Source of the DNA: a virus
Direction: 5' to 3' (one strand)
Virus record (IMG/VR): IMGVR_UViG_3300045996_000833
Span: 1 to 27,267 of that record
DNA: 27,267 nt
Of the stretch, positions 24,823-27,267 are shown piece after piece. Below the pieces are notes generated by a model. That model was not told the DNA's origin and searched no databases. It was given only the letters and a program-made list of their open reading frames with translations. Every line of letters starts with the position of its first letter. Positions within the stretch are counted from its first letter, which is position 1. The position numbers were made by a program, and so were the translations under genes.

Positions 24823-27267
24823 CTAATCCGGCGTATTGATGGCGTAGCGCAGCATTTGCCTCAAGCCGATGTAGGTGTGCCAAGGAAGGATTCTTTCCAT
24901 GGCATTGACCTGACCCTGTGTCGCCTCGTCGCCGTCCTTCCACTTCCGAACGGCACCGCTTGCGGACATGATGTCCTGACCAAGCCCGACAGTGGGTCCG
25001 AGCAAAGCCCCGACCTCGTTGCGGCTCGCCACCTTCTGACCCATCGAGCCGGTCTCGTCCCACATCTTCAGCGGGGAGGTGATCGGGTTCATCCCGAAAG
25101 CCTTCTCGATGGTGTTGGAGATCTCGAACGGAACCGCGAACAGGCCAGCGCGGTCGGCACCGTTGCCGATCCACTGGCCGGGATTGTCGAAGATGTTGGT
25201 GAGCTTCTCCTCGCGGTTGCCGAGTTGAGCCTTCAGATAGGTGATGAACATTCCCATCGTTGTGAGCGCAATCGCACCGCCGAGGAACCGCGTCTGGTCT
25301 TCCTGCAAGCCGCGAAGGAGGACACGCTGATGCGATGCCAGAGCAAAGCTCTTGAACTGAAGCAGGGCCTGTCCGGTCGGCGTGCTGGCGAAGAGTGGGG
25401 TGTCGGCCACGCCCTTCATCACGATGATGCTGTCAACGTCCTTATTCATGGCCGCGCGATAGGCGCGAACCACGACAGGGTCCGTCCAGTTGTCGGTGTG
25501 CGCGACCTTCACGCCATCGACATCCTCGCCGTGAGCGGAGAACTGGGCGGCAATGCGTTCAGCCATCGACTGGTCGATGCCGAGGTAGTTGAGGTAGGCC
25601 CTCTCCTTCGGATTGATCGAGGCGAAGTCTGCCACGTTCTTGAGGATGCGGTTCTGCGTCATCACCGACGCAACGCCCTGCATCCAGTCTGTCCACATGC
25701 GAATGCCGTTCCACTTGGACGACAGGTTCGTCATGTTCTCAAGGAACGCCTCCATCGGATGACGTGGCGAGTAGGGGTCCATGATGTCGGTGATGCTCGC
25801 CATGCGATGACCGAGGGCCACCTCACTGACGTTGCCTGCAAGTTGCGCTTCCGCAACCGCCATCTTGATGCCCTTCACATTGGTGACCAGTTGAGGGACG
25901 GTCTCCATGAATTGCTTCAAGCCATGCACCATGGCGGGGCGCACGACGTCGGTCAGAGATGCAGCAACCACCTCGCCCATCAGGCGGATGTAATTGAATG
26001 AGTTGAAGCCACGCACGATGCGGCGATAGTTGCGCTCGACCTGACCCTCGTTGCGTGTTCCGCGCAGAAGGTCGCGCAGGCCCTCGATGTCGGAAACGTC
26101 AGTCCTCTCGGCAGCGTCGAGCTTGGCTCTGGCCTTCTCATCCGGCGCGGCTGCACGCAGGGCGGCGTAATCGTCGCGGATCTTCTGGATCTGCTCCGCC
26201 ATATCGACCGACCCGAACTTCTGCGACAGTTCGACGTCCGCTCCCATGATGCGGGTATAGCGTCTGCCAATCAGTTCGACGTCGCTTTCGAGGAACTCCT
26301 CGACGAGCTCGTCTTGAATGTTGAACGTGCGTTCCTTCAGCGGGCCGCGCACCGACACCTTCACAAACTCGGGGCGAACAGCGTCCGTCCTCTTGCCCGT
26401 CAGGGTGTTGAACACGTCGTCGGCGATAGCGCGCGACGCGCCGTCGAGATCGTCGAACCGCGCTTCACGCTCGATCCTGCGCTCGATCAGGTATTCTTTC
26501 AGCTTGTCGCCCTCAAGCTTCGCGGACTTCGCCAAGGTCTCCTGATCGAACTCGCGCTTCCATCCCGGCGCGCTCTGGCGCACCCACGCGGTCACGATGG
26601 CCTTGAAGCGGCCCTCCTGCTGAACCAGCTTGTCACGGTTCCACATACGCGAGAGGTATGACGCGGCAGTCTCAACGGTTACATCCTCGGGCAGCACCTT
26701 GGCCTTGATCGCGGCTTCCTTCAGAGGATCGAATACCTTCGCCCGCCATTCCTTTGCGACCTTGGCAACGTGCGGATCGTCAGCGTCGTCACCGCGACGC
26801 ATGGCCTTGCCGACGGCATCGCGGAACTGGGTGCGGGTGAGATTGCCGCCACCTTTGCGGTAATCCGAATAGGCCCTGTTCGTCATCTTCAGAGCCTGCA
26901 CCAGACCGCCGTTCCACTCCTTCATGAAGGTCTCGACGGCCTGCTCTGATGCTACGTTGGAGAAGTTCTTCTTCATGTAGAGCGGGTTTTCGAACATCTT
27001 CACCGCAACGTCGCGGGCGAAGGCAGACGGGCTTTGCAGCAGGCGCAGAAGCGGGTTCAGCTTCTTGGTGGACTTCGCCACCGCACCGGCAGCCCTTCCG
27101 GCAATGGTGTTGCCCTCAAGGCTTGGCGGCTCGACCGAGGCGGCACCGGCTGATGCCCCGCGCATATTGGGCGTGGCAGCCTCAGCGATCTCCTGGTCGG
27201 TCGCGAGCATCCTGTCCATGACGCCACGGATGTCATCTGGGACGGGTTCGCCAAGGTCCGTTAGGTT
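24823..27267 (-). CDS. Large internal virion-type protein (5' end outside the window)
   Basis: The frame is open to the window edge, so 814 residues are visible and the N-terminus is missing; the ATG at 27219 is probably internal because the 16 codons before it continue smoothly (DLGEPVPDDIRGV). The protein is mostly helical and charged, with long helices in the middle and a C-terminal part (GQALLQFKSFALASHQRVLL, GGAIALTTMGMFITYLKAQL, FAVPFEISNTIEKAFGMNPI) like the C-termini of large podovirus internal or ejection proteins. No transglycosylase motif is visible in this part. It probably travels in the virion and is ejected with the DNA. This is inference from pattern and size. Confidence 0.65.
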   Translation of the reverse strand, partial: NLTDLGEPVPDDIRGVMDRMLATDQEIAEAATPNMRGASAGAASVEPPSLEGNTIAGRAAGAVAKSTKKLNPLLRLLQSPSAFARDVAVKMFENPLYMKKNFSNVASEQAVETFMKEWNGGLVQALKMTNRAYSDYRKGGGNLTRTQFRDAVGKAMRRGDDADDPHVAKVAKEWRAKVFDPLKEAAIKAKVLPEDVTVETAASYLSRMWNRDKLVQQEGRFKAIVTAWVRQSAPGWKREFDQETLAKSAKLEGDKLKEYLIERRIEREARFDDLDGASRAIADDVFNTLTGKRTDAVRPEFVKVSVRGPLKERTFNIQDELVEEFLESDVELIGRRYTRIMGADVELSQKFGSVDMAEQIQKIRDDYAALRAAAPDEKARAKLDAAERTDVSDIEGLRDLLRGTRNEGQVERNYRRIVRGFNSFNYIRLMGEVVAASLTDVVRPAMVHGLKQFMETVPQLVTNVKGIKMAVAEAQLAGNVSEVALGHRMASITDIMDPYSPRHPMEAFLENMTNLSSKWNGIRMWTDWMQGVASVMTQNRILKNVADFASINPKERAYLNYLGIDQSMAERIAAQFSAHGEDVDGVKVAHTDNWTDPVVVRAYRAAMNKDVDSIIVMKGVADTPLFASTPTGQALLQFKSFALASHQRVLLRGLQEDQTRFLGGAIALTTMGMFITYLKAQLGNREEKLTNIFDNPGQWIGNGADRAGLFAVPFEISNTIEKAFGMNPITSPLKMWDETGSMGQKVASRNEVGALLGPTVGLGQDIMSASGAVRKWKDGDEATQGQVNAMERILPWHTYIGLRQMLRYAINTPD

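Noticed and set aside
24856-26001. Rightward open frame of 381 codons opposite the large virion gene
   Set aside because: It lies entirely antisense to a long, protein-like leftward gene and its translation is rich in His, Arg and Leu with no motif, as expected for a shadow in GC-rich DNA.
1-27267. tRNA genes, CRISPR arrays, insertion sequences, attachment sites
   Set aside because: I saw no cloverleaf-like sequence, no regularly spaced direct repeats, no transposase or terminal inverted repeats, and no integrase-linked repeat. A tRNA scan would be needed to be certain.

Overview
The window looks like a contiguous part of a tailed double-stranded DNA phage or prophage of an alphaproteobacterium. 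The evidence is dense overlapping coding with ATGA stop/start junctions, a lysis cassette with spanins, tail-fibre-like genes, a large virion-type protein, and a leftward block with a GcrA-family regulator, a DnaA domain-IV protein and a DUF6456-like protein, all typical of alphaproteobacterial phages. The window opens and closes inside genes. I see no integrase, terminase, portal or capsid gene, so lifestyle and genome ends are undetermined.

Layout. (1) 1-560: the end of a rightward gene meets a leftward Arg/Lys-rich gene at a hairpin. (2) 560-928: no supported gene, but a leftward promoter and a strong terminator that together could make a small RNA of about 86 nt. (3) 929-5399, leftward: a Cro-like repressor, a 29-residue membrane peptide, a structured leader, a DnaA-like protein, GcrA, a DUF1064 nuclease, a DNA methyltransferase, a DUF1376 replication protein, DUF6456 and a small hypothetical protein. 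This is the replication and host-takeover operon. (4) 5400-5516: a divergent control region with the same 9-bp motif at both -10 regions. (5) 5517-15154, rightward: about 13 tiny unknown proteins, then a recombination cassette (RecB-like nuclease, Rad52-like annealing protein, a small protein with an SSB-type tail), then zinc-finger, HNH, Gly/His-rich exported and coiled-coil proteins, ending in a 403-residue unknown and a Tat-signal protein.

(6) 15151-17414, leftward: a DEDD exonuclease with zinc ribbon, a SprT-like metallopeptidase, a small membrane protein, DUF1937 and a DUF6378-like protein. (7) 17537-17907, rightward: a self-contained unit of promoter, operator-like repeat, Cys-rich protein and terminator, lying between leftward blocks like a phage moron. 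(8) 17908-24392, leftward late block: three tail-fibre or virion proteins, then lysis genes (metalloprotease, holin candidates, GH24 endolysin, overlapping spanins, small membrane proteins) and an exported ClpP-like protein. (9) 24407-27267, leftward: a terminator, a membrane protein with a potentially leaderless start, a promoter matching the one in region 2, and a virion protein of at least 814 residues that runs off the window.

The plan resembles lambda with the strands swapped. The replication arm leaves the switch on the same strand as the Cro-like gene and the recombination arm leaves in the opposite direction. There is no separate CI-like gene at the switch. The least explained items are the duplicated operator-containing promoter at both ends of the window, the candidate small RNA, the moron, and the exported proteins of the early operon.
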